Notes: generated from the sequence alone by a model not told the origin. Shown: positions 1 through 5,240, counted from the stretch's first letter. The stretch is DNA of 5,240 nucleotides from Candidatus Jordarchaeum madagascarense (GCA_019056875.1 DXJA01000187.1:1-5240), one strand, 5' to 3'. Program-made: numbers and translations.

Positions 1-2
1 GT

Positions 3-197
3 TTATACTTTTTTATTAATTTTTAAAGCCTCAAATTTTTCCAAGTTAACAATATGCTTGAAATTCCGGCTTACAACTATGTCTACGCGGTTTACGGTAA
101 CAGTCGTTATGTGATCAGTCAGCAGAAACAGTCTGTAGAATATGCGAGAAAACTCAAATGATTCCAAGCCTTTTATGGTGATTTTTTTCGATTTCAA
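3..197 (-). pseudogene. Remnant of a PIN-domain (VapC-like) ribonuclease, C-terminal end only
   Basis: No initiation signal is visible. The reading frame simply continues after the TAG stop of the HEPN remnant, beginning with a TTG codon, and ends at TAA (5-3). Its last ~38 residues resemble the C-terminal part of archaeal PIN-domain RNases: HITTVTVNRVDIVVSRNFKH followed by IVNLEK. From family knowledge, this block normally reads like D-A-x-H-I-A-x-A-T-V-N-x-V-D, then L-V-S-W-N-F-K-H-I-V-N. Here the acidic residue expected just before the HIA block is missing, two Ala positions read Thr and Val, and the Trp of the SWNFKH block is Arg (CGG, one transition from TGG). The first ~26 residues show no recognisable PIN sequence, and the piece is about half of a normal ~130-140 residue PIN protein. 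I infer a truncated, non-functional toxin relic. A short real protein is possible but unlikely. Confidence 0.55.
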
Positions 198-614
198 CTA
201 TTTGGAAGCTCTTTTGGTGGTTTTTAGAAATTTGGAGCAGAGTTCCACGATCTCTTTGACCCTATGGTAAGTGTTTTCCGCGTATTCTCTTTTGAAGGCG
301 TCTCTGGCAGATATTCCCTCAATTTCGTAGCCGTAGAGTGCGGGTCCTCGGACTCTGGCTAGTTCTGTTAAGAGTTCTTGGATTTCTTGGAGCATTTCTC
401 TCAGATAGTCTGGTAGTCTGTCTTCGACTTCTGTGAGTGTGCCTCCCACGTCATGCTCTCTTGGATACTCGACCGCTAATATCTTAGGATGGCTTTTAAT
501 GCTAGTTCTAGGGCTTCTTGCGATCTTCTCACCGCTCCTGCATAGTCTTTTTCAGTCAAGGCTAGCTTGGCTTCCTCTAGCATCTCTGCGCCCGGAAATG
601 TAGTCGGAAGCCAT
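198..614 (-). pseudogene. HEPN-domain protein, broken by two compensating single-base frameshifts
   Basis: HEPN proteins of this type pair with MNT nucleotidyltransferases and act as RNase toxins or nucleotide-binding partners. The gene reads in three pieces. From ATG at 614 the first seven codons give MASDYIS. After one extra base in the G run near 593, the frame shifts and gives a HEPN helix (AEMLEEAKLALTEKDYAGAV, then a RRSQEALELALKA helix) up to a TAG at 478-476. Removing that stop by adding one T at 477-481 restores LAVEYPREHDVGG and continues through RGPALYGYEIEGISARDAF and a final helix to the TAG at 200-198. The indels cancel, and the repaired protein would be 138 residues, a normal HEPN length. 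The start lies 11 bases after the MNT stop, so the pair was an operon. The classic R-x4-6-H RNase motif of the HepT group is not obvious. Read as it stands, only fragments (35 and 83 residues) could be made. A real lesion is favoured, but both indels sit in short homopolymers, so sequencing error remains possible. Confidence 0.8.
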
Positions 615-625
615 TTTTACGTTTC

Positions 626-1135
626 TCAAATTTCAACCACCTCTGTGGGTTTAGCGTCCGGCTTGAGAATCCAGTAGTGGCCCTTCTCTGTCTTAATCTT
701 CTTTGCTCCTAGCTCCTTTAGTCTCTCAGATAGTCTCTCTAAAACATTCTTGAGGAAATTGTCCCTATCGTAAAGGATTATTCCGTCGTCCACCATGTCA
801 AGAAGTATTGGTGGATGCTTTTCCCCCTCTTCGGGTGTGAGGAGGAGGTCCGAGATTAGGCAGTTTCTCCCCAGTGCTCTAAGTGAGCGGTAGGACTCTG
901 TCTCCCTGAGCTTCATATGGATCCAGTTTGTCTCCTTAAACCTTGAGCCTAAATCCTGTGGAAATCCCTCGGCGACAACAAGGACATCTATATCACTCTC
1001 TGGTGTGGCTTCACCCCTGGCTACGGAGCCAAAAAGACACACAGACCTCAACCGGTCCCCAAAGTGATTAAGGAGATACGAAACATATTCCTCTAAAAGT
1101 CCCCGATACTCCTCAGAAAACTTGCCAACACCCAT
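626..1135 (-). CDS. MNT-type minimal nucleotidyltransferase, probable antitoxin of a MNT/HEPN pair
   Basis: This is an intact 169-residue protein of the DNA polymerase beta-like nucleotidyltransferase superfamily. The signature GSVARGEATPESDIDVLVV starts at residue 36. It supplies the Gly-Ser of the nucleotide-binding loop (G36, S37) and the metal-binding pair D48 and D50; D96, in ISDLLLTPEE, is in place for the third carboxylate. The C-terminal part has an amphipathic helix (about 125-145) and the KGHYWILKPDAKPTEVVEI ending typical of archaeal members. Known MntA-type proteins transfer AMP from ATP to the partner HEPN toxin and so neutralise it; that role is inferred here from family and neighbour, not shown. 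The ATG at 1135 is supported by GGTG on the minus strand (1144-1141), five bases upstream, and by a TATA box at 1174-1167 implying a very short leader. The gene is intact although the HEPN gene 11 bases downstream is broken, so it may be an orphan antitoxin or be acting on another HEPN partner elsewhere. Confidence 0.88.
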   Translation of the reverse strand: MGVGKFSEEYRGLLEEYVSYLLNHFGDRLRSVCLFGSVARGEATPESDIDVLVVAEGFPQDLGSRFKETNWIHMKLRETESYRSLRALGRNCLISDLLLTPEEGEKHPPILLDMVDDGIILYDRDNFLKNVLERLSERLKELGAKKIKTEKGHYWILKPDAKPTEVVEI

Positions 1136-1166
1136 AAGAACACCAAAAAGATACTAGAAAGCAATA

Positions 1167-1181
1167 ATTATAAACCTTTAG
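1167..1181 (-). promoter_or_regulatory. Archaeal promoter (BRE + TATA box) of the MNT gene
   Basis: On the minus strand this reads CTAAAGGTTTATAAT: a purine-rich BRE-like CTAAAGG (1181-1175) followed by the TATA box TTTATAAT (1174-1167). Transcription should begin about 25 bases downstream, near 1145. This gives a leader of roughly ten bases before the ATG at 1135, just enough to hold the GGTG ribosome-binding site. No other TATA-like sequence lies closer to the gene. Confidence 0.6.
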
Positions 1182-1182
1182 G

Positions 1183-1202
1183 GGTGTCAAGTTTCGACCA
1201 CC
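1183..1202. repeat. Imperfect inverted repeat between two divergent promoters (possible operator)
   Basis: GGTGTC (1183-1188) and GACCACC (1196-1202) are inverted copies with one extra C in the right arm, separated by seven bases. The element lies exactly between the leftward TATA box (1167-1174) and the rightward one (1210-1217), where a regulator could affect both. It is short and imperfect and could have arisen by chance. Confidence 0.25.
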
Positions 1203-1209
1203 ATAAAAT

Positions 1210-1217
1210 TTTAAATA
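1210..1217 (+). promoter_or_regulatory. TATA box of the PIG-L deacetylase gene
   Basis: TTTAAATA, preceded by an A-rich stretch (ATAAAA, 1203-1208), fits an archaeal TATA box. Initiation would be near 1240, leaving a leader of about 65-70 bases before the TTG start at 1308. A weaker candidate, ATTAAATT at 1273-1280, would place initiation too close to the start to include the strong ribosome-binding site. Confidence 0.5.
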
Positions 1218-1296
1218 GTCTGACCTTCCATGACATTAGATATGTTTTTGATGTGCCTCAGATACCATTTGCATTAAATTCTCTGAAGTTTAGATA

Positions 1297-1302
1297 GAGG
1301 TG
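1297..1302 (+). promoter_or_regulatory. Ribosome-binding site that fixes the TTG start of the PIG-L gene
   Basis: GAGGTG is a full six-base match to the archaeal 16S anti-Shine-Dalgarno sequence and lies five bases before TTG at 1308. Nothing comparable precedes a later in-frame start, and the family's N-terminal strand (KLILVVAGH) begins only four residues after this TTG. Confidence 0.75.
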
Positions 1303-1307
1303 TTATC

Positions 1308-2000
1308 TTGAATAAGCGAAAATTGATTCTTGTTGTGGCTGGGCATTCTGATGATGCTGATTACGCTTGCGGTGGAACTTTGGTGAAATTCGCGCAGGAG
1401 GGTGCTGACATTTTTTTGGTGGTGGTTACTCGTGGTGAGAAGGGAACACTTGACCCTGATATGGATGTGAAAGAATTTGCTAAGACCCGTAAGGAGGAGC
1501 AGGACAACTCTGCGAGAATACTGGGTATTAAGGGGATTGTCTATTTGGGATATTCTGATCATGATGTGTTGCCGACGCATGAGTTTCGGGCTAGGCTTAT
1601 TGACGAGATTCGCCGATATAAACCGGATATTGTGATGACTCATGATCCTTGGAAACTGTATGAGTGTCACCCAGATCACCGTCATACGGGTATGATGGCT
1701 ATTGAGGCTGCGAGTTTTGCTATGTATTCTGCCGAGCCCCCGCCGGCGGTTCCTCCCTTGGAGCCGCATCTGGTGGCTGAAATCTGGTTGTTTAACACCG
1801 ATGACCCCAATCACTGGGTGGACATCACTGACACAATTGATGAGAAACTGGATGCTTTGAGGCAGCACAAAAGCCAGCTGGGAGAGGAAATGGCTAATTT
1901 TGCGCAGAGGACAAACGCTAAGATCGGAGCGGCACACGGGGTAAAGTTTGCAGAAGAATATAGAATTCTGAAGCGTGGATTTCCCTACCTTTACGAGTGA
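1308..2000 (+). CDS. PIG-L/LmbE-family zinc-dependent N-deacetylase
   Basis: PIG-L family enzymes are cytoplasmic zinc hydrolases that remove an acyl group (usually acetyl) from amino sugars and related amides; members include MshB, BshB, GlcNAc-PI deacetylase and archaeal diacetylchitobiose deacetylase. The protein has 230 residues, a usual family length. The first strand ends in LVVAGHSDDADYACGGTLVK, giving H13 and D16 as zinc ligands and D15 as the probable catalytic base. The third zinc site is CHPDHRHTG (H121, D123, H124). RGEKGT (42-47), RKEEQ (61-65) and the THDP motif (111-114) also match the family. The usual H-P-D-D has Ser in place of Pro, a mild departure. No signal peptide or membrane helix is seen. 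The start is TTG, supported by GAGGTG five bases upstream. It is first of three same-strand genes, 94 bases before an MFS transporter. The substrate is unknown; an amino-sugar conjugate or another N-acetylated compound is plausible. Confidence 0.9.
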   Translation: MNKRKLILVVAGHSDDADYACGGTLVKFAQEGADIFLVVVTRGEKGTLDPDMDVKEFAKTRKEEQDNSARILGIKGIVYLGYSDHDVLPTHEFRARLIDEIRRYKPDIVMTHDPWKLYECHPDHRHTGMMAIEAASFAMYSAEPPPAVPPLEPHLVAEIWLFNTDDPNHWVDITDTIDEKLDALRQHKSQLGEEMANFAQRTNAKIGAAHGVKFAEEYRILKRGFPYLYE

Positions 2001-2033
2001 TTTCTGTTTAGCTCTTTCGATAATTGAGCAAAA

Positions 2034-2040
2034 CTATAAG
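2034..2040 (+). promoter_or_regulatory. Candidate TATA box upstream of the MFS transporter gene
   Basis: CTATAAG, preceded by the A-rich GCAAAA, lies 54 bases before the ATG at 2095, predicting a start near 2062 and a leader of about 30 bases. A second TATA-like CTATAAT (2053-2059) would give a nearly leaderless message. If neither is used, the gene would be read through from the deacetylase gene. Confidence 0.35.
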
Positions 2041-2080
2041 AAGTTAAAGCTCCTATAATGAAAATCAATACAATGCATTT

Positions 2081-2086
2081 GAGAGG
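2081..2086 (+). promoter_or_regulatory. Ribosome-binding site of the MFS transporter gene
   Basis: GAGAGG includes a GAGG core that ends eight bases before the ATG at 2095. It supports this start, which gives the protein its Lys-rich N-terminus, over any later Met. Confidence 0.55.
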
Positions 2087-2094
2087 AAACATTA

Positions 2095-3669
2095 ATGGCT
2101 AAAAAAGAAAAAAGCAAATCAAGTAAGGAAAATGCTAAGGACAAGAGTAAGACCCCCTCATTAGTTACTCTTGGTGGTGCTTTTGCCGCACAGAATGCTG
2201 AGCTGCAGGCGTTTCCCGTTTACTATACTTCTATTGGCAGGGATTTGGCTACCACTCGGGCTGCTTTGGGTTTCATAAGCACCACTCGTGGAGCGGTACA
2301 GGCTTTTATTACGCCTTTGTGGGGATTTCTAGCCGATAGATATTCACGTAGAAAGGCTCTAATTTTAGGCTGTTTAATCTGGGGAATTACCACGCTTCTT
2401 ATTGCCATGGTTGGGAATTACGCATCGCTAGCCATTCTAAGGATTATAACAGGAATAGGACTTGCTGTTATGATGCCCACGGGGTTCTCGTTAATAGTGG
2501 ATATGTATCCTATGGAAAACAGGGGCAAGTACTTCGCGATTTACGGAGCCCTGGGAATTGTGGGTTTGATGATAATTGTACCATTACTAGGCTACCTCGA
2601 CGCCCCCAGCCTAACCGGCGGACTGGAATCAGGTCTCACCCAACTCGCAATATATCAGGCAGTTTACCCTGGAACAATGGATATAGTGAGAAATCTTTTG
2701 CAGATTGACGCCTTTGCAAAAAGCACCATCTACGCCGGAGTGTGGAGAACCGGCTTCATAATTCTAGGCGTGGTCAGCATTGCTATAGCGGGATTAGTGG
2801 CCCTTCTAGTGAAGGAACCCCCAAAAGGGGCTGCAGAGAAGGAGCTTAAGGACGTTATCACCGTAGAGACAGCTGAAAAATACAAGATTAAACGTAGTGC
2901 TTTTCGAGAAATCCTGACTAACCGCACAATGATTGTGATAATAGCGCAGGGTATAATGGGATACTTCCCCTACGTGGTTCTCCAGTTCTGGTTCATTCAC
3001 TGGTTTGAAAGCGCCCGGCAGATTCCCCCGTTTCAGGCGGCTTTGATTTTCGGAATACTGGTAATGGGTTCGGCTCTGGGAAACTTGGTGGGTGGATACC
3101 TTGGAGACTATTCAGAGAAGAAAAGCCCAAAAAGAGGCAGAATTTTAATATCACAGATATCAACTTTCGCGGGAATTCCCGGGGTACTAATAATTCTATT
3201 TGCCAGAATGGATTTAGCACTATACATTACCATCGCGTTCGTTACTGCGATTATGATGAGTTGGGGTGGAGTAGGTTCAGTACAGCCCATAGTTTCCGCA
3301 GTAAATAAGCCAGAGGCCCAGAGTACCGCCTGGGCCCTGGAGCAGATGTTTGAGCAGGGTTTTGCGGCCTTCGGAGCAGTGCTCACAGGGTGGATTGCGG
3401 ACAACATAAACTTTGGAGTTTCCGGACTTGCCATGCAGTGGATAACCCCCTATCTCAACTATTGGCTCTATTTCGCCGATATCGGGGTTCTGCTCTATAT
3501 TATATGGCTTTCAGGCGAATCGCTAACCCTAGCCATGGCCTTAACCGTCACCATTCCTTGGACTTTGTGCATCATCATCTGGACACTGGCATACCGAACC
3601 TACTACAAGGACAAAAGCAGAATTCACCAGTTTCTGGAACAGAGAAGAAAAGAAATCACCAAGAAATAG
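2095..3669 (+). CDS. Major facilitator superfamily (MFS) transporter
   Basis: This is a 524-residue integral membrane protein, longer than the usual 400-450 for MFS. A Lys-rich cytoplasmic tail (2-19) precedes a weakly hydrophobic first segment (about 22-45). The loop between helices 2 and 3 carries motif A, GFLADRYSRRKAL (77-89), and helix 4 has LRIITGIGLAVMMP (115-128), a motif-B-like R-x-x-x-G-x-G. A degenerate motif A, GGYLGDYSEKKSPKRGR (333-349), marks the second half. A long polar loop (about 168-215) separates helices 5 and 6, and a charged central loop (240-275) joins the two six-helix halves. After helix 11 (about 412-437) there are two hydrophobic stretches (457-473 and 477-500) instead of one, then a basic C-terminal tail. 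The class is clear, the substrate is not; direction of transport is unknown. Placement between a deacetylase and a peptidase suggests, by inference only, a solute carrying an amide bond. The gene is intact. Confidence 0.9.
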   Translation: MAKKEKSKSSKENAKDKSKTPSLVTLGGAFAAQNAELQAFPVYYTSIGRDLATTRAALGFISTTRGAVQAFITPLWGFLADRYSRRKALILGCLIWGITTLLIAMVGNYASLAILRIITGIGLAVMMPTGFSLIVDMYPMENRGKYFAIYGALGIVGLMIIVPLLGYLDAPSLTGGLESGLTQLAIYQAVYPGTMDIVRNLLQIDAFAKSTIYAGVWRTGFIILGVVSIAIAGLVALLVKEPPKGAAEKELKDVITVETAEKYKIKRSAFREILTNRTMIVIIAQGIMGYFPYVVLQFWFIHWFESARQIPPFQAALIFGILVMGSALGNLVGGYLGDYSEKKSPKRGRILISQISTFAGIPGVLIILFARMDLALYITIAFVTAIMMSWGGVGSVQPIVSAVNKPEAQSTAWALEQMFEQGFAAFGAVLTGWIADNINFGVSGLAMQWITPYLNYWLYFADIGVLLYIIWLSGESLTLAMALTVTIPWTLCIIIWTLAYRTYYKDKSRIHQFLEQRRKEITKK

Positions 3670-3700
3670 TTATAGAAGGGATAAGTCCATACCATCTCTA

Positions 3701-3747
3701 TTTTTTCAAGTTTATTTCGAATAATTATTTTTCTTGAGAAGATTTTT
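3701..3747 (+). terminator. Cluster of T-tracts downstream of the MFS gene
   Basis: Three T runs follow the MFS stop: TTTTTT at 3701-3706, TTTTT at 3728-3732 and TTTTT at 3743-3747. There is no clear stem-loop. Archaeal RNA polymerase stops at such U-rich stretches without a hairpin, so this is a plausible terminator zone, separating the MFS transcript from the peptidase gene. Confidence 0.45.
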
Positions 3748-3767
3748 CTAGTTTAACAATAATCAGA

Positions 3768-3780
3768 TTTATATTTATTA
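3768..3780 (+). promoter_or_regulatory. Candidate TATA box upstream of the M28 peptidase gene
   Basis: TTTATATTTATTA lies about 95 bases before the ATG at 3871 and just after the T-tracts. It predicts initiation near 3800 and a leader of about 70 bases. The whole 201-base gap is AT-rich, so other positions (for example the A/T-rich AATAAAAAG near 3811-3819) could serve as well. I see no RNA gene in this gap. Confidence 0.4.
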
Positions 3781-3848
3781 GAGACGAAGATAACTATTTA
3801 CATATCATGCTAATAAAAAGCCAAATATTATTGTTCAAGATTTTTTGA

Positions 3849-3860
3849 GAGGCTTTGGAG
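3849..3860 (+). promoter_or_regulatory. Tandem ribosome-binding sites before the M28 peptidase start
   Basis: GGAG (3857-3860) ends ten bases before the ATG at 3871 and is the best site for the peptidase. A second site, GAGG (3849-3852), ends ten bases before an out-of-frame ATG at 3863 that opens a four-codon reading frame. No in-frame start codon exists between the upstream region and 3871, so the peptidase start is well supported. Confidence 0.5.
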
Positions 3861-3870
3861 AAATGAGCTT

Positions 3871-5166
3871 ATGGTAAGTTTTGCAAACGTTCCGGCGGAA
3901 ATTAAAGAATTCATAAAATATTTTTGTGAGGAGGTCGGTCCTCGCCCTCCGTGCAGTGAACAGGAAGCTAAGGCTGCGAAGCTGTTAAAGAAAAAATTTG
4001 ATGAACACTGCAATAAAACATCTATAGAGGATTTCACTTGTCATCCCGGTGCTTATCGTGCATCTTTCAGATGGCCCATTATATTATACATTTTATCAAC
4101 GATATCGTACATTATCGCGGTCCATTTTGGTCTACAGACATCGGCTACTTTCTTCGGTGGCTATTCGTTTTTTGCGTCATTTTGGGATGCGAATTTGCTG
4201 TTTTATTTCCTGATCTTTGTTCTGGTGGCGATTGGTGTTTCCCTGTTTTCCGTGTTGGTGGTGATAATGGGAAGCTTGATGTATACCCGGGAGACCATTG
4301 ACCTGTTTTTCCCAGAGAAGAGTTCAACTAATGTTATCGGGAAAATTAAACCCAAAGAAAAAGCAAAAAAGCTGGTGTTGATTAGCGGACATCATGATGC
4401 GAATTGGGAGTTTCCCCTCCTAAGGAAGTTTGGAAGCAAATTTACTGCGTTCCAAGCCATCCCGGTTATCTCAAACTACATGCTTCTTGCAATACTAGTG
4501 ATTAGGCTCGTACTGTATCTTCTTCGAATACCGGTCGGCTTTCTTATAGAGATTGTCCTCATAATAGTGCTGCTGGCCCCAATCCCCATTATGCTGTATA
4601 TTTATCCAAACATGGTTTCCGACACTCCAGTTATGGGTGCCAACGATAACCTGACGGGAATGGCTGTGTGCTATGAGGTGGCAAGATACATTTCCAATCG
4701 GGAACTTCGACCAAAAGAAACCGAGGTCTGGGTGGTGTCCTTCGGTTGCGAAGAGATAGGAGATCGGGGCAGCAAACGATTCGTAAAAAAATATTACAAA
4801 GAATTGAAAGAAGCTTACAATGTAAACATCGACATGGTCGGCGAGAAGGACTCCTCACTCTACATCGTGGAAAAAGAGGTGAGATCCTTAATTAAACTTT
4901 CACCAGAAGTCGTTGACATGCTAAAGAGCATCGCAGAAAAGTTGAAAATAAAAGTTAATAGTGGTTCCATAGACGCCTACACCGACGCCATGTCCTTCGC
5001 GCAGAAAGGTTTAAAGTCAGCGTCAATGGTTGCTGTGGGACCCTCCGGATTCCCAAAATATTACCACACAACAGATGATGTCATGGAAAACTTGGATTAC
5101 AAACAGGTAGCCAATGTGGTAAGGGTCTGCCTAGAGTTCATCAAAAACATTGACGAATCTCAATAA
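3871..5166 (+). CDS. Membrane-anchored M28-family di-zinc aminopeptidase-like hydrolase
   Basis: This 431-residue protein keeps every catalytic position of peptidase family M28: SGHHDAN gives zinc ligand H174 and supporting D176; GANDNLTG gives bridging D259; FGCEEIG gives general base E294 and zinc ligand E295; NIDMVG gives D321; YYHTTDD gives H399. The N-terminal part (CEEVGPRPPCSEQEAKAAKL, residues 19-38) is the usual M28 helical lead-in. Unusually, four membrane segments interrupt it: about 66-86 and 109-136 before the first core strand, and about 197-218 and 221-246 between H174 and D259. There is no signal peptide. Each pair can form a hairpin, and basic residues beside them (the K-rich stretch 158-167 after the second helix, for example) favour a cytoplasmic catalytic domain; this topology is inferred. 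M28 enzymes release N-terminal amino acids or act as related amide hydrolases; the substrate is unknown. Its neighbour upstream is the MFS transporter. All metal ligands are present, so it is probably active. Confidence 0.9.
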   Translation: MVSFANVPAEIKEFIKYFCEEVGPRPPCSEQEAKAAKLLKKKFDEHCNKTSIEDFTCHPGAYRASFRWPIILYILSTISYIIAVHFGLQTSATFFGGYSFFASFWDANLLFYFLIFVLVAIGVSLFSVLVVIMGSLMYTRETIDLFFPEKSSTNVIGKIKPKEKAKKLVLISGHHDANWEFPLLRKFGSKFTAFQAIPVISNYMLLAILVIRLVLYLLRIPVGFLIEIVLIIVLLAPIPIMLYIYPNMVSDTPVMGANDNLTGMAVCYEVARYISNRELRPKETEVWVVSFGCEEIGDRGSKRFVKKYYKELKEAYNVNIDMVGEKDSSLYIVEKEVRSLIKLSPEVVDMLKSIAEKLKIKVNSGSIDAYTDAMSFAQKGLKSASMVAVGPSGFPKYYHTTDDVMENLDYKQVANVVRVCLEFIKNIDESQ

Positions 5167-5217
5167 ATCAAGATAATTACGATATGTTAAAACACAAAAA
5201 CGGGATAAAAAGGCGCT

Positions 5218-5240
5218 ATGAATAAAAAAAAAAAAAAAAA
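5218..5240 (+). other. ATG followed by a 17-base A run at the window end; possible gene start or contig edge
   Basis: The last bases read ATGAAT and then seventeen A. Read forward this would begin Met-Asn-Lys-Lys-Lys, and AAGG lies four bases before the ATG, so it may be the opening of a Lys-rich protein cut by the window. Equally, it may be a low-complexity assembly end, or the U-tract terminator of a leftward gene beyond the window. The sequence cannot decide. The rest of the stretch after the peptidase stop (5167-5217) shows nothing recognisable. Confidence 0.25.

Noticed and set aside
198..200. TAG between the HEPN and PIN-like frames read as pyrrolysine, making one fusion protein
   Set aside because: There is no pyrrolysine insertion element or methylamine methyltransferase context. 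The HEPN protein reaches its natural C-terminus at this stop, and the following segment is a degraded PIN fragment without a full domain.
198..449. The 83-residue C-terminal HEPN piece as an independent small gene starting at GTG 449
   Set aside because: The GTG is an internal Val of the conserved EHDVGG segment, and homology continues upstream across the frameshift. It is therefore a fragment rather than a true start.
1290..1937. A 215-residue open frame on the minus strand opposite the PIG-L gene
   Set aside because: It lies almost entirely antisense to a gene with all family motifs. Its translation shows no domain, is rich in Ser, His, Arg and Ile in shadow-frame fashion, and has no ribosome-binding site that I can see.
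3390..3737. A 115-residue plus-strand frame overlapping the end of the MFS gene
   Set aside because: It is a +1-type shadow of the transporter's C-terminal helices, with no promoter or domain, and its tail runs through the T-rich terminator zone.
3670..3870. A possible small RNA gene in the 201-base AT-rich gap
   Set aside because: No tRNA-like fold, paired stem or conserved box could be seen; T-tracts and TATA-like sequences explain the composition.

Overview
The window looks archaeal. Promoters are of TATA-box type, with a purine-rich element just upstream in the clearest case. Starts have GAGG/GGTG-type Shine-Dalgarno sites, one before a TTG start. The gene content (MNT nucleotidyltransferase, HEPN and PIN remnants, PIG-L deacetylase, multipass M28 peptidase) is common in Thermoproteota-like (TACK) and related uncultured archaea. 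This lineage call is an inference from style and content; there is no marker gene.

Left part, minus strand (about 3-1135): a decayed toxin-antitoxin island. An intact MNT-type nucleotidyltransferase (626-1135) is followed 11 bases later by a HEPN-domain gene (614-198). The HEPN gene carries two opposite single-base indels, so it cannot be read in one frame, although the family signature survives on both sides of each indel. Directly after the HEPN stop, in the same frame, comes a short piece resembling the C-terminal end of a PIN-domain (VapC-like) ribonuclease, with catalytic-region residues changed. The likely antitoxin survives while two toxin-type genes are broken.

Middle (1136-1307): a 172-base divergent intergenic region. 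It has one TATA box facing left toward the MNT gene, one facing right, and an imperfect inverted repeat between them.

Right part, plus strand (1308-5166): three intact genes in the same direction. They are a PIG-L/LmbE-family zinc deacetylase (1308-2000), a 12-or-more-helix MFS transporter (2095-3669), and an M28-family di-zinc peptidase with two pairs of membrane helices (3871-5166), one pair inserted inside its catalytic domain. The gaps (94 and 201 bases) each hold a plausible promoter, so these genes may be co-regulated neighbours rather than one transcript. A reasonable but unproven reading is a small uptake-and-hydrolysis set: the transporter moves an N-acylated or peptide-like compound, and the two hydrolases cut amide bonds. 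The substrate cannot be named from the sequence.

The window ends in a run of 17 A after a possible ATG, which may be a contig edge. I see no RNA gene, CRISPR array or insertion sequence. The most notable observations are the double-frameshifted HEPN gene beside an intact MNT gene, the PIN remnant, and the membrane-hairpin insertion within the M28 catalytic domain.
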